Made by a program: the position numbers and the translations under genes
Assembly: GCA_016125265.1 (NCBI GenBank)
Contig: WGMC01000024.1
Span: 1 to 64,000 of the forward strand
DNA length: 64,000 bases
Direction: 5' to 3'
Origin: Planctomycetaceae bacterium
Lineage (GTDB): Bacteria > Planctomycetota > UBA1135 > GCA-002686595
Shown: positions 42,243 through 51,006 of the stretch, piece after piece
How positions within the stretch are numbered: the first letter of the stretch is position 1
Layout of the letters: every line of letters begins with the position of its first letter
Notes under the pieces: generated by a model
What the model saw: only the letters and a program-made list of their open reading frames with translations
Told to the model about the DNA's origin: nothing
Database searches by the model: none

Positions 42243-44227
42243 GGCCCCACCTCCAGGATCCCGATCACACCGTGTTGCATGGGCTCGGCGTTCTCCCACA
42301 CGAGGGGCACGCCGAGGTCGGCCGCAAGGCAGGGGGCGCCGAGGCGCGCGGCGTAGCTCGCGGGGACGAGCCCCGACGTCAGCAGGAAGTCGGGACCGGG
42401 CTGCATCTGGTCGAGGACACGCGCCAACTCGATTTCGTCCGTCGGCACCAAACTCGCCGACGCGCCCGGCGCGAGCTGCCCAGGCGCCCGGAAGAGCGCC
42501 CCGTCGGGCGCTCGGAGGACCAGCTCCTCGATGGACCCCTCGAAGCCGTTGGTGACCTTGGGTCCGCCGCCCGCAAACTCCACATCCAGCCGCTGCCGCG
42601 TGCGACGCGCGGAGAGGACCGACGAACTCGCGCGTTTGCGGCTCGGCAGCACGTCGCCGGAGAGCAGCGCCCCATCCCGCTCCACCGAGAAGTTGGGTGC
42701 CGCTCGGAAGCCGCCCCAATCGAGGTTGGCCAACACGACCGAACCCGGCTCCGGCGCGAGTCCCGATTCCATCGTGAACCCCGCGAAGAAACCGCGCGCC
42801 TCGCCGACGGCCAGGTCGCCGCTGCGTTGGTCGAGCACCGCCAAACTTGCGCCCGTGGTCTGGATGTCGAAACCGAGTCGCACGATTCCGATGACGCCGA
42901 TCAGAAGGGCGGGCGCCACCGAGAGGGCGGGGACGGTCACGAGCAACAGCGCAGGTCGACGGCGTTTCCACACCACCAGGTAGTTGACCGGGCCAATCAC
43001 CACGCCGAGCATGAGACAGATGCCCGCGAGCAGCGCCGGGGGCAGCACCTTGGCGAGCTGCAGTTCCGTCCGCGGCAAGTACGGCGCCCAATTCCGGCCG
43101 GCATCCACCAGCCAGTTCGGTTCGCGCTCGAACGCCCACCAGAGCGCCGCCGACGTGGCGTCGTCCGGTTTGCCCGTGCTGCCGAGCACACGCTCCTCCC
43201 CCACGATCAGGCGGCCGAGCCCCAGGCTGTACACGTCGGCGAGGTTGGAATCGGGCTCGCCCCCCTCGAAGCTCACCTGCCGGAACCTGTCTTCGAGCAG
43301 CGGCGCGAGGACCGGCGCACGCGCGACCAAATCGGCCTTCGAGAGTCCGCCGAAGAACAGCACACCGCCCAAGCGCGCGTATTCGAGGAGCACCGCGAGG
43401 CGCGCGCCGTCCGGAAGCGGCGCGTCCGCATCGACGAGCACACCGCCGGCCGAAGTCAGCTCGATCGCGCGGCGCGGCAGGCGCTGGGTTTCGAGGGACG
43501 CGATCGCGTACGCGTTGCTCACCGAACCAGGGCCGCCGGAGGACGCCGCGGCGCCCGTCGGAATCACGAAGCTGGTTCCCCCGAAGTGCATCGTGACTTC
43601 GCTCTCGGACGACTCGTCCTCCTCCCCGTGCCAACGCGACGGATACGCGTTGCGAAAGGGCGAGGCCGCGCGGAAGGGTTCCAGATCCGGCAACGGCTGC
43701 TCGCTGAGGGCCTCGGAGAGCGCCAACAACTGGCTCGCTTGGGCCGCGGACGACGAGACGTGGAAGAGACCGATGGTCCGGTCCGAAAACCCGCCGGAGC
43801 CGCCCGACATGCTGACCGGCACCGGGAAGTCGAGCCCGGGATGGTCCAGCACCGGCGTGCGCAGATGGGCGCGGACGTTCATGCCCGCGAATGCGAACAT
43901 CGGCACGAGGAGTCGCACTTGGGCGGGTTCGCGAAACGTCGCCGTGCCGCGCCACTGGGCCACCACCGACGGTTGGCGGAACCCGGCGAGAAAGCGCAGG
44001 TCCACGGGCATCTCGCCGAACTCTCTATCCACTTCGACGCGCACCAGAGCGACTGCGTATCCCTGGCGCGCGGAAGCTGCGATTAGCTCCCACTCGACCG
44101 TCAAGGGACCTTCGACCAGGCGCTTTGCATGTTGCCGCGCGTGGGCCGAAGGGACCACACCGAGCAACAAAGCGAGCGCCACCCAAAGCCAGGCGCGCCG
44201 CGCGAGAGAGCCCAACCACTCCACCAT
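42239..44227 (-). CDS. Large membrane protein with extracytoplasmic domain, MoxR-operon
   Basis: This 662-aa protein has a signal peptide (ARRAWLWVALALLLGVVPSAHA). A large extracytoplasmic domain follows, then two membrane spans near residues 405-465 (LPPALLAGICLMLGVVIGPVNYLVV and LLLVTVPALSVAPALLIGVIGIV) and a second extracytoplasmic domain of about 190 residues. DGARLAVLLEYARLGGVLFFGG resembles a Gly-rich turn of a class I amidotransferase-like fold, without an obvious catalytic Cys. Proteins of this layout are common partners of MoxR/DUF58 genes. The start overlaps the MoxR stop (TGATG), and the ABC ATPase overlaps its own stop, so it may link the ATPase part to the transporter part. Confidence 0.75.
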   Translation of the reverse strand: MVEWLGSLARRAWLWVALALLLGVVPSAHARQHAKRLVEGPLTVEWELIAASARQGYAVALVRVEVDREFGEMPVDLRFLAGFRQPSVVAQWRGTATFREPAQVRLLVPMFAFAGMNVRAHLRTPVLDHPGLDFPVPVSMSGGSGGFSDRTIGLFHVSSSAAQASQLLALSEALSEQPLPDLEPFRAASPFRNAYPSRWHGEEDESSESEVTMHFGGTSFVIPTGAAASSGGPGSVSNAYAIASLETQRLPRRAIELTSAGGVLVDADAPLPDGARLAVLLEYARLGGVLFFGGLSKADLVARAPVLAPLLEDRFRQVSFEGGEPDSNLADVYSLGLGRLIVGEERVLGSTGKPDDATSAALWWAFEREPNWLVDAGRNWAPYLPRTELQLAKVLPPALLAGICLMLGVVIGPVNYLVVWKRRRPALLLVTVPALSVAPALLIGVIGIVRLGFDIQTTGASLAVLDQRSGDLAVGEARGFFAGFTMESGLAPEPGSVVLANLDWGGFRAAPNFSVERDGALLSGDVLPSRKRASSSVLSARRTRQRLDVEFAGGGPKVTNGFEGSIEELVLRAPDGALFRAPGQLAPGASASLVPTDEIELARVLDQMQPGPDFLLTSGLVPASYAARLGAPCLAADLGVPLVWENAEPMQHGVIGILEVGP

Positions 44228-45282
44228 CAACGCATCCCCCCGTCCACGAGCTCCGTCACCCCGCCCAGCAACGCCGCGACCACCTCGCGCGCGGAAACAC
44301 CGTCGAGCCGCGCGCGGTAGTCGAGCACCAGGCGGTGCGCGAACGTCGACGGAGCGAGCGCGCGCACGTCGTCGAAGCCGACACCCGGTTTGCCCGCGAG
44401 CAGCGCCTGGGCGCGCGCCGCTTCCACGATCGCGATCGCCGCCCGCGGGCTGAGACCCGCGCGCACGTAGCGCTTTACGGGTTCGGGGGCCGACGCGGCC
44501 TGGGGATGGCTCGCTTCCACAAGCCGCGCGATCCAGTTGGCGACGGGCCGCGGCAGGTGCACACGGCCGACGGCGGCAAACAACTGGGAGAGCTGCGCCT
44601 CGTCGATCGCGCGGCCCGCTTCCGGCGCCTGGCCGCCGCGGCGCTCGAGGATCAGACGCTCGACGCTGGCGCGGTCCGGACTCGACACCTCCAACTTGAA
44701 GAGGAAGCGGTCGAGCTGCGCTTCGGGCAGGGGGTAGGTGCCCTCGAGTTCGATCGGGTTCTGCGTGGCGAGCACGTAGAACGGCTCGGGCAGTGCGCGT
44801 GTCTCGCCGAGCGCGGTCACCCGCCGCTCCGCCATCGCTTCGAGCAACGCGGCCTGCGTCTTCGGACTCGCGCGGTTGATCTCGTCCGCGAGCAGCACGT
44901 GCGTGAACACGGGGCCGGGATGGAATACGAGGGCGCGTCCGCCGCCGGGTTGGTCCTCGAGCACCGGGCCACCGGTCACATCGCCAGGCAAGAGATCCGG
45001 CGTGAACTGCACACGCCGCCAGCCCAGTCCGAGAAGCCGCGCGAGGGCCTTCACCAACTCGGTTTTGCCCATGCCCGGCGCACCCTCGAGCAGCACGTGC
45101 CCGCGCGCGAGGCACGCGACGAGCACCAGCCGCGTGAGCTCGCGCTGGCCGAAAAGCGCCGCGTCGAGGCCCGCGAGCAAACTCGCCGCCGCGGCGCGCG
45201 CGCCGGCCACGTCGTCCGGCGAGAGCAGGCCCTCGCCGACGTGCGCCGCGCCTTCGGATTCCGTCCTCCGCTCGGAACTCAA
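44227..45282 (-). CDS. MoxR-family AAA+ ATPase
   Basis: This 351-aa AAA+ ATPase has Walker A GAPGMGKTE, a MoxR-specific RVQFTPDLLPGDVTGG segment, Walker B VLLADEINRASPKTQAALLEAM, sensor FYVLATQNPIELEGTYPLPEAQLDRF and a C-terminal helical domain. MoxR enzymes work as chaperones for envelope or metalloprotein complexes. The start is read as TTG at 45282 because that overlaps the upstream stop (TTGA); there is no ATG nearby. It is the second gene of the operon. Confidence 0.93.
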   Translation of the reverse strand: MSSERRTESEGAAHVGEGLLSPDDVAGARAAAASLLAGLDAALFGQRELTRLVLVACLARGHVLLEGAPGMGKTELVKALARLLGLGWRRVQFTPDLLPGDVTGGPVLEDQPGGGRALVFHPGPVFTHVLLADEINRASPKTQAALLEAMAERRVTALGETRALPEPFYVLATQNPIELEGTYPLPEAQLDRFLFKLEVSSPDRASVERLILERRGGQAPEAGRAIDEAQLSQLFAAVGRVHLPRPVANWIARLVEASHPQAASAPEPVKRYVRAGLSPRAAIAIVEAARAQALLAGKPGVGFDDVRALAPSTFAHRLVLDYRARLDGVSAREVVAALLGGVTELVDGGMR

Positions 45283-46895
45283 CGGGGCCCCTTGGGCGCA
45301 TCGGTGCGCCCCTGGAATGCCTCGAGCGCGGCCCGATGGCGCGGAGAGAGCCGCCGCAGTCCGCGCCCGTCGCCGGCGCCGCCCTGCACACCGTCCCCGC
45401 CGACCGCCTGCCCCACGGCCTCGACCTCCGCCTCGACGCGGAAACGCTCCAACTCGTGTTCGGGGTCGTCCACACCGACGGAGCCGAGCGGCGCCGGCGC
45501 GAAGTCCGGGGAAAGGGAGCGCGCTTCACCGTCGAAGGTCAACGGCGCCGACCCGGGTCCACGGGAGACGCCGCCGCGACCCGCGGCCGCGGCGATGCCT
45601 CCGAGCGACATCCCACCCGAACACGCGCCGCCCATGCAAGGTTTCGCCGCGGCGCAACCCGTTTCGCAGGGTTGGTCGTGCGGGGCGCCACAGGTCCCGT
45701 CGCAGGGTTTGCTGCCCTCGGCGGCGGCCGCAGCGGCGGCGGCGCACGCGTCGCAGAGGTGCGGTTTCGTCTCCGACTCCATGCTGGCCAGGGACTTGGC
45801 GAGTTGGGAGAAGGCCTCGCGCGCGAGGGCCGAGCTTGTCTTGTTGCCGAGCAGTTGTTCGCCGAGTTTGCCGTCGGGCAGCAATCCGCGTTCCGCCAGA
45901 CGCTCCAGGCGCTTCTCGAGGGCCGCGCGTGCCTCGTCGGACAACTGGAGGGCACTGGTGAGGTCGGCGAAGCTGCCCTCCTCCGCCAGGCGCTTGGAGA
46001 GTTCCAAGGCGCGTTGGGTGAGCTCTGGCGTCGCGCCGCGCGCGCCGCCTTCGGCGAGTTTGGCCATCGCTTCCGAGAGCGCATCCGCGGCCCCCTGGAG
46101 AACCTCGGGATCGGCGCCCTCGAGCGCCGCTCGGGCCAAGTCCAAGAGTCGGCCATCGAGGGTTTCGAGCGACGCGCCCAGTTGCTCGCGGAGGTCCTCG
46201 GCGAAGGCGCCGAGGTCCTTGTCCAGTCGGTCCAGGGCTTCCACCGCGGCTTCGAGGGCCACGTCACCGAGGCCCTCCCGCACGGACGCCAAGCGCGCGC
46301 CCAGGGCCGCTGCGGTGCGCTCGTCGAGCAGCCCCTCCTCGTCGAGGCCCTCGAGCCGCTCGGCCAGGCGCTCGGCGAAGCTGACGAGGCGCGGCAGGTG
46401 GTCCGCGCGATCAGACTCGGCGTCGACCGGTACCGCCAGGGCCAGCAGGGCAAAGAGCGCAGCCCCGAGCGCCGCCACCCAGCGAGGACCGCCGAAGGAC
46501 TGCTCCGGCTGCCCCGCCGTGCGCGCCTCGCTGGCAGCGCGCTCGCCCCAGCGCCCGTCGCCCTGCTCTAGGGCGGCCAGGACCAGGCCACGCCCGCCGG
46601 AGGCCAGGTCCAGGGCTGCGGCCGCCTGCTCGCGGGTCGGCCGGGAGCCCCGGGCGCGCCACAGGGCGACGCCGAGGGCGGCCGGCAAGAGAAGCGCGAG
46701 CCAGCGCAGCTCCACGATCGGCACGCCGTGCACGGAGCGCAGGAACAGAGCCAAGAGGGCCGAGAGGGCCAGCGCGACCGCCAGCGCAAGCCCCAGCTCG
46801 CCCACGAAACCGGCCCAGAGCGCGCGGCGCTGCCAGCGGCCGAGGCGCTGCTCGAGGTGGCGAAGGGCTTGGGGGCGGGGCGAGGGATCGCTCAT
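45279..46895 (-). CDS. Membrane protein with an eight-Cys cluster, MoxR-operon
   Basis: This 538-aa protein starts the MoxR/ABC operon. Spans are predicted near residues 27-53, 64-79 and 138-157. The rest is a long helical domain, likely outside the cytoplasm. Between residues 381 and 425 are eight cysteines in four pairs: CDAC, CDGTC, CETGC and CMGGAC. These pairs sit in an Ala/Gly-rich stretch with a His before the first pair. A metal site or four disulfides is possible. No family was recognised. The ATG at 46895 was chosen; the longer frame has no signal. Confidence 0.7.
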   Translation of the reverse strand: MSDPSPRPQALRHLEQRLGRWQRRALWAGFVGELGLALAVALALSALLALFLRSVHGVPIVELRWLALLLPAALGVALWRARGSRPTREQAAAALDLASGGRGLVLAALEQGDGRWGERAASEARTAGQPEQSFGGPRWVAALGAALFALLALAVPVDAESDRADHLPRLVSFAERLAERLEGLDEEGLLDERTAAALGARLASVREGLGDVALEAAVEALDRLDKDLGAFAEDLREQLGASLETLDGRLLDLARAALEGADPEVLQGAADALSEAMAKLAEGGARGATPELTQRALELSKRLAEEGSFADLTSALQLSDEARAALEKRLERLAERGLLPDGKLGEQLLGNKTSSALAREAFSQLAKSLASMESETKPHLCDACAAAAAAAAEGSKPCDGTCGAPHDQPCETGCAAAKPCMGGACSGGMSLGGIAAAAGRGGVSRGPGSAPLTFDGEARSLSPDFAPAPLGSVGVDDPEHELERFRVEAEVEAVGQAVGGDGVQGGAGDGRGLRRLSPRHRAALEAFQGRTDAPKGPR

Positions 46896-47004
46896 GGAGG
46901 GGTTTTCCGGGTCCGATTGTGGCAGAGGCCCGAGCCCCCGCGCCAGCGCACCCCCATGCGCATTCCGCGCCGCGGTCTTTTTCGGCCCGGGCGGGCCCCG
47001 AGGG

Positions 47005-48162
47005 TCAGGGGCCTTCCGCGGACACGAAGCGGTGCACGCGCCCGTCGAAGCTGGCGACGTAGAGTTCGCCCCGGTTGTCGAGGCCAAACCCCGCCGGTTC
47101 GCGCACTTCGGCGATCTGGATCGCCGGGGCGCCGTGGGGCCCCTTCTGGGGTGTGTCCGCGGCGCTCGCCGGCAGGGCGAAGATGCGGTGCGAGCCGAAA
47201 TCGGCGAACACGTACTGCCCCACCAGACCCTTCACTTTTTCGCCGCGATAGACAAAACCGCCGGTGATCGAGATGCCCACATCGCGCGGGTAGGCATGCA
47301 CGGGTTCGAGGAGCTCTCCGGGCCCGCGCCGCGCGTCCATTTCGTACGGCGCGAACCCCTCGCGCAGTTTCCAACCGTAGTTGCCGCCGCGCACGATCAC
47401 GCTCACTTCCTCGAACGCCACCTGCCCGACGTCGCCGCACCACAGCCGATCCGTCGCGGGATCGAAGCTGAAACGCCACGGATTGCGCAGGCCGATGGCC
47501 CACAGTTCGCCGCGCGCACCGGGTGTGCCGACGAACGGATTGTCCTTGGGGATCGCGTAGGGCAGATCGGGGCCCGGCTCGCCATCCACGTCGATGCGCA
47601 GGATCGCGCCGAGCAGCGAGCCCACGTCCTGCCCGCTCTGCTTCGGATCCCCCGCGGCGCCGCCATCGCCGAGGCCGATGTACAGCATGCCGTCGGGTCC
47701 GAACGCGAGTTGGCCGCCGTTGTGGTTGCGCCAGGGCTGCGGCACTTCGAGCAGGAGGCGCTCCGTCGCCGGATCGATGCGCCCGTCCGCGCCCATGCGG
47801 TACTCCTCGATGCGTCCGCGGGCCTCGCCGCGCATCGAACGGTGCACGAACACACGCCCGTTCGCCGCCACCTTTGGATGCGGGCAGAAGGACAGGAGCC
47901 CCTCCTCGTTGCCGCGGCGGCTGACGGGCAGTTCGAGGATCGTCTGCATCTCGCCGGCCTGGTTCGGCTCCAGCTCGCGGAACGCGACGATGCGACCGCC
48001 CTGCTCGGCGATCCAATACCGCCCGTCGGGGAACTGACCCACGTCGAGCGGGCGCTCGAGGCGCGGCAGGTTGGGCCAGGCGGGTTCGAGGCGCACACCG
48101 AGTTCCTGGGTCGGCTCGACGGGGAACAGGGCGGCGGCGAGAAGGAGGCAGGCGGCGTTCAT
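47005..48162 (-). CDS. PQQ-dependent sugar dehydrogenase-like protein
   Basis: This 385-aa protein has a short signal peptide (MNAACLLLAAALFPVEPTQ) and the six-bladed propeller of soluble glucose/aldose dehydrogenases (GDH-B, YliI-like). Visible parts are NEEGLLSFCPHP, WRNHNGGQLAFGPDGMLYIGLGDGG, LRNPWRFSFDP and GDVGQVAFEEV, plus GNYGWKLREG and ITGGFVYRGEK. It should oxidise sugars in the periplasm using PQQ, but no pqq genes are present in the window, so the cofactor may come from elsewhere. Confidence 0.88.
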   Translation of the reverse strand: MNAACLLLAAALFPVEPTQELGVRLEPAWPNLPRLERPLDVGQFPDGRYWIAEQGGRIVAFRELEPNQAGEMQTILELPVSRRGNEEGLLSFCPHPKVAANGRVFVHRSMRGEARGRIEEYRMGADGRIDPATERLLLEVPQPWRNHNGGQLAFGPDGMLYIGLGDGGAAGDPKQSGQDVGSLLGAILRIDVDGEPGPDLPYAIPKDNPFVGTPGARGELWAIGLRNPWRFSFDPATDRLWCGDVGQVAFEEVSVIVRGGNYGWKLREGFAPYEMDARRGPGELLEPVHAYPRDVGISITGGFVYRGEKVKGLVGQYVFADFGSHRIFALPASAADTPQKGPHGAPAIQIAEVREPAGFGLDNRGELYVASFDGRVHRFVSAEGP

Positions 48163-48223
48163 GGGTGTGGTGTACGCCCGGGTAGCCCTCGACTCCAGCA
48201 TGGACCCCGTTACCCTTGGGCCC

Positions 48224-48706
48224 ATGAGCCGCCGCAGCGACGTCTACCCGAGCCTCGGTCTCGTTCTGGTTCGAGCCACCGCCGGCGGGCTGCTCCTCGG
48301 TTCCGGCCGGGGCTGGCTCGGCGCCCCGAATCCGGACGGCCCGGCGATCGCGGCCCTCGTGCAGTCCGCCGCCGCCGACCTGCCCGGCCTCCTCGCGTGG
48401 TGGGGACGGGTGGTGCTGCTCGAGAACCCCGACGCCCTCGCGTTCCTGTGGCCGTGGGTCCTGACGCTCTCCGGGCTCGGACTGCTCCTCGGTTTCCTGG
48501 TGCGCCCGCTGGGTGTGCTGGCCGCGTTCGCGCTGACCCACGCGCTGGTCTTCGGCCGCGAGGAAGTCGCGCTCCTGCACCTGTGCCTGGCCGTGATGGC
48601 GCTCGCGTCCGCACTGTCCCAGGCCGGTCGCCGCATCGGCCTGGACGGAGCGCTACTCGAAGCCCTGCCGAACTGGATGACCTGGTCGTCGTCGACCCGC
48701 CGCTAG
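48224..48706 (+). CDS. DoxX-like membrane protein
   Basis: This 160-aa membrane protein has about four spans and resembles the DoxX/TQO small subunit group: LGLVLVRATAGGLLLGSGRGWLG at the N terminus, a VVLLENPDALAFLWPWVLTLSGLGLLLGFLVRPLGVLAAFALT central region and LLHLCLAVMALASALSQAGRRIGLD at the end. The DoxX function is not settled; redox or quinone-related roles have been proposed. The start was set at the ATG at 48224, since the upstream frame overlaps the divergent PQQ-type gene. Confidence 0.75.
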   Translation: MSRRSDVYPSLGLVLVRATAGGLLLGSGRGWLGAPNPDGPAIAALVQSAAADLPGLLAWWGRVVLLENPDALAFLWPWVLTLSGLGLLLGFLVRPLGVLAAFALTHALVFGREEVALLHLCLAVMALASALSQAGRRIGLDGALLEALPNWMTWSSSTRR

Positions 48707-48731
48707 GCGCGCGGTGGGGCCGCGGCGCAGT

Positions 48732-48979
48732 GGACGCGAGCTTGTACCTACGCAACGACGTATCGAGTCCGCAGCGATGATCCGCCGGGTGCGCGGGCCT
48801 CCTGGCCCGCCGTGGAGCGCACCCAGCACCTCCGAGACTCGCCCCACCTCGAACCCGTTCTCATCCGTCGGCACGGGGCGTTCTACACGTTCCAAGACAC
48901 GGAAGTTCGCATCCAGCGTCTGCTGCACGGCAGCATGGACCCAGACATGCACATCGAGACGGCAGAGCCAGGCGCGTAG
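48732..48979 (+). pseudogene. RelE/ParE-type toxin remnant interrupted by a family B repeat
   Basis: The stretch 48824-48979 encodes a C-terminal ParE/RelE-like tail: HLRDSPHLEPVLIRRHGAF, a YTFQDTEVRIQRLL strand, then HGSMDPDMHI before the stop. This is close to the LHxRMDxxxHL ending of ParE toxins. Upstream, in a different frame, a YLRNDVSSPQR segment near 48744-48777 resembles the N-terminal YLxxxSPxxA part. A family B repeat core (48787-48812) sits between them, so the middle of the gene is missing. No antitoxin gene is seen. It is a likely pseudogene, not functional. Confidence 0.55.
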
Positions 48980-48985
48980 ACTCGT

Positions 48986-49402
48986 TCACCCCGCCGCGAA
49001 GCGCGCGGCCGACCAAATGAGGGCGGCGGCGTAGAACACGATCGCGACCAGCGGCAGTTGCAGGCGTTCGGCTTCGCCCCGGTGCACGCTGCGGATCGAG
49101 AGCACGAGCAGCACGATCGCGGCGGGCACCCACAGGATCGCGCAAACGCCCGCGACGGCGGCCGTGGTTTCGATCGCCTGCGTCAGGGCGGGGTCTTCCT
49201 GGCGGGTCACCCACGGCGCGAGGCCGTAGACCAAGGCGTGGGTCAGGAACGACCAGATACCGACGAGAACCTGCAGGCTCGATGCGACCAGGAGGGCGCC
49301 CGCCCGCACGGGCCCCGCGCGCAGTTCGGCGCGCAGCAGGTAGGCGAGCACGAGGGGGCCCGCCGCAAACACCACGACCAGCGCCCCGAGAAGGAAACCC
49401 AT
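48986..49402 (-). CDS. Small membrane protein, unknown
   Basis: This 138-aa protein has four predicted spans (LLGALVVVFAAGPLVLAYLL, a second near ALLVASSLQVLVGIWSFL, AGVCAILWVPAAIVLLVLSI and LVAIVFYAAALIWSAARFA). Short charged loops separate them, with HRGEAERLQ before the last span. No family is recognised. The gene is adjacent to the toxin remnant and to the FapA-like gene on the same strand. Confidence 0.6.
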   Translation of the reverse strand: MGFLLGALVVVFAAGPLVLAYLLRAELRAGPVRAGALLVASSLQVLVGIWSFLTHALVYGLAPWVTRQEDPALTQAIETTAAVAGVCAILWVPAAIVLLVLSIRSVHRGEAERLQLPLVAIVFYAAALIWSAARFAAG

Positions 49403-49465
49403 GGGCGCAGTTTGACGGCGGCCCGAGGGACTTGCGAGGGGGAACGCCGCAGCCAGAGTGGCGCA

Positions 49466-50815
49466 CTACATCGACTCGGCGTCGAAGACCCGCGGCCCCA
49501 CACTCTCTTCGAGACGCAGGCGGGCGCCCGCCAGCTCGACCGTCACACCCGTATGCGCGGCGCGCAGCGCTTGGGCGCTCGGGCCCCGTTGGGCCAGGAA
49601 CGCCGCCAAATCCCGCGCCCTCGCCTCGAGCCGATCCTGGGTGCGCTGCAGTTCGCCGCGCCGGCGGATCATGCGGCGCAGGGCGGCGGCGCGCTCGCGG
49701 CTGAGCGGCACGGGGCCGGTGCCGGCCGCGTGGGCTCGTACCGCCTGGTCCACGGCCCGCTCTAGGGTGGCCAGCTCGGCCCCCAAGGCGGCCAGTTCCG
49801 TGTCCAACTCGCGATCGATGCCCACGACCACCAACGTCTGAGCGCCGAGCGGCGAACCGAACTCCTGCGCCCGCACGGACCGCGCCGCCCGGTACACACC
49901 GCCGCTGAGGCGTCCGCGTCCCTCGACGGCGCGGATCTCGCCACCCGATGTGATCTCGCTCGCGAGGTCCGAGTCGAGGAGCACCACGTCGCCCTCGCAC
50001 AGAATGCGCGCGTTCTGCGCGTAGCGCACCGACAAACTCCGCACCGCGCGAAGACGACCGAACTCGCCGCCCAACACGCCGCCGTGCACCCGCAGGGTTC
50101 CGCCGGCGACGACCTCTGCGTCCTCGACGCTGCCCTCGACCTCAACGTCGTGCGCGGCGACGACGCGGAACGAGGAGCGCACGCTTCCGCTGATCACCAC
50201 ACTGCCCGTGGATTCGATGTGGCCGGTCGAAAGGTCGACGTCGCCGTCGATGTGCAGCACATCGACCACGGACAGCCGCCAGCCGTCTTCGACGACGAGC
50301 GCGCCATCCGCCTCCGCGTAGAGCACCTGCTCACCGTGCTCGCCGGGTTCGAGCCGCACGCGGTCGAGAGCCTCGAATCGCGGCGGTTCGGCGCCCTCGG
50401 CCGGCAGCTCGCTGCCGTCGACGCGGTGGCCGGGCTGGCCGGGCGCGGGCGGCCACCACACACCGATGCGCTCGCCGCGGTGCACGCTGACGAAGCGCCC
50501 CTGCGCGCGGAAATCGACGGCGTCCTCGGCCCCGTGGGTCGCGGGCGCACGCACCAGGTCGATGCGCTCCGCGCGGGGCGGTTTGGGCAGGGTGCCGCGC
50601 GCGATCGGCAGGGGACCCGGCGGCGCCTCCCCTGCGATCCAACGCTGCAGCGCCGCTTCCACACCGCGTCGGTCGAAGCCGTAAACCACCCCCGCAGCCG
50701 TCGCGGCGGCGCGGACGTCGGCGACGGTAGGCACGGCTCCCCCCGAGGCCGCCGGGTCCAGTTCGGCGCCCATGCGGTCGGCTCGGATGCGGATCGCGGC
50801 GGGGGTGAGGGTCAT
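49466..50815 (-). CDS. FapA-family (DUF342) protein
   Basis: This 449-aa protein resembles the FapA/DUF342 family. The middle has right-handed beta-helix turns: LHIDGDVDLSTGHIESTGSVVISGSV, VEGSVEDAEVVAGGTLRVHGG and LRAVRSLSVRYAQNARILCEGDVVL. A coiled coil follows near residues 340-420. The N terminus GVVYGFDRRGVEAALQRW fits the family. Members bind polymers or help localise other proteins. The start at 50815 is preferred; the longer frame runs into the divergent promoter region. Confidence 0.82.
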   Translation of the reverse strand: MTLTPAAIRIRADRMGAELDPAASGGAVPTVADVRAAATAAGVVYGFDRRGVEAALQRWIAGEAPPGPLPIARGTLPKPPRAERIDLVRAPATHGAEDAVDFRAQGRFVSVHRGERIGVWWPPAPGQPGHRVDGSELPAEGAEPPRFEALDRVRLEPGEHGEQVLYAEADGALVVEDGWRLSVVDVLHIDGDVDLSTGHIESTGSVVISGSVRSSFRVVAAHDVEVEGSVEDAEVVAGGTLRVHGGVLGGEFGRLRAVRSLSVRYAQNARILCEGDVVLLDSDLASEITSGGEIRAVEGRGRLSGGVYRAARSVRAQEFGSPLGAQTLVVVGIDRELDTELAALGAELATLERAVDQAVRAHAAGTGPVPLSRERAAALRRMIRRRGELQRTQDRLEARARDLAAFLAQRGPSAQALRAAHTGVTVELAGARLRLEESVGPRVFDAESM

Positions 50816-50974
50816 CGGCAGGGGCACGGCCCCCAACAGTCGCTTATCGGCTGGGCAGCGTGGGGTCAGGCTCGACGTCCCTATCGCCCCGTGCTTCCGG
50901 CGGCCGAGGGACCCCCGTGGTCCCGCCGATGGGCCGGATTGCCCCGCTGGGCCCCGCAGCGGACCCTGTCGGAA

Positions 50975-50993
50975 ATACCGGGTATGCATACCG
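50975..50993 (+). promoter_or_regulatory. Putative PadR operator palindrome
   Basis: A perfect 12-bp palindrome GGTATGCATACC (50981-50992) lies 15 bases before the padR-like ATG. It overlaps ATACCGGGTAT (50975-50985), giving nested dyads in an otherwise very GC-rich context. Position and symmetry suit autoregulation by the downstream PadR-type repressor and may also affect the divergent FapA-like gene. Confidence 0.5.
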
Positions 50994-51006
50994 CGCAACC
51001 CCCGCC

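Noticed and set aside
43891..48780. A plus-strand open frame of 1629 codons
   Set aside because: It runs opposite to the MoxR operon and the PQQ-type gene and has Arg/Ser/Pro-rich low-complexity sequence with no motifs. It is a GC-driven chance frame.
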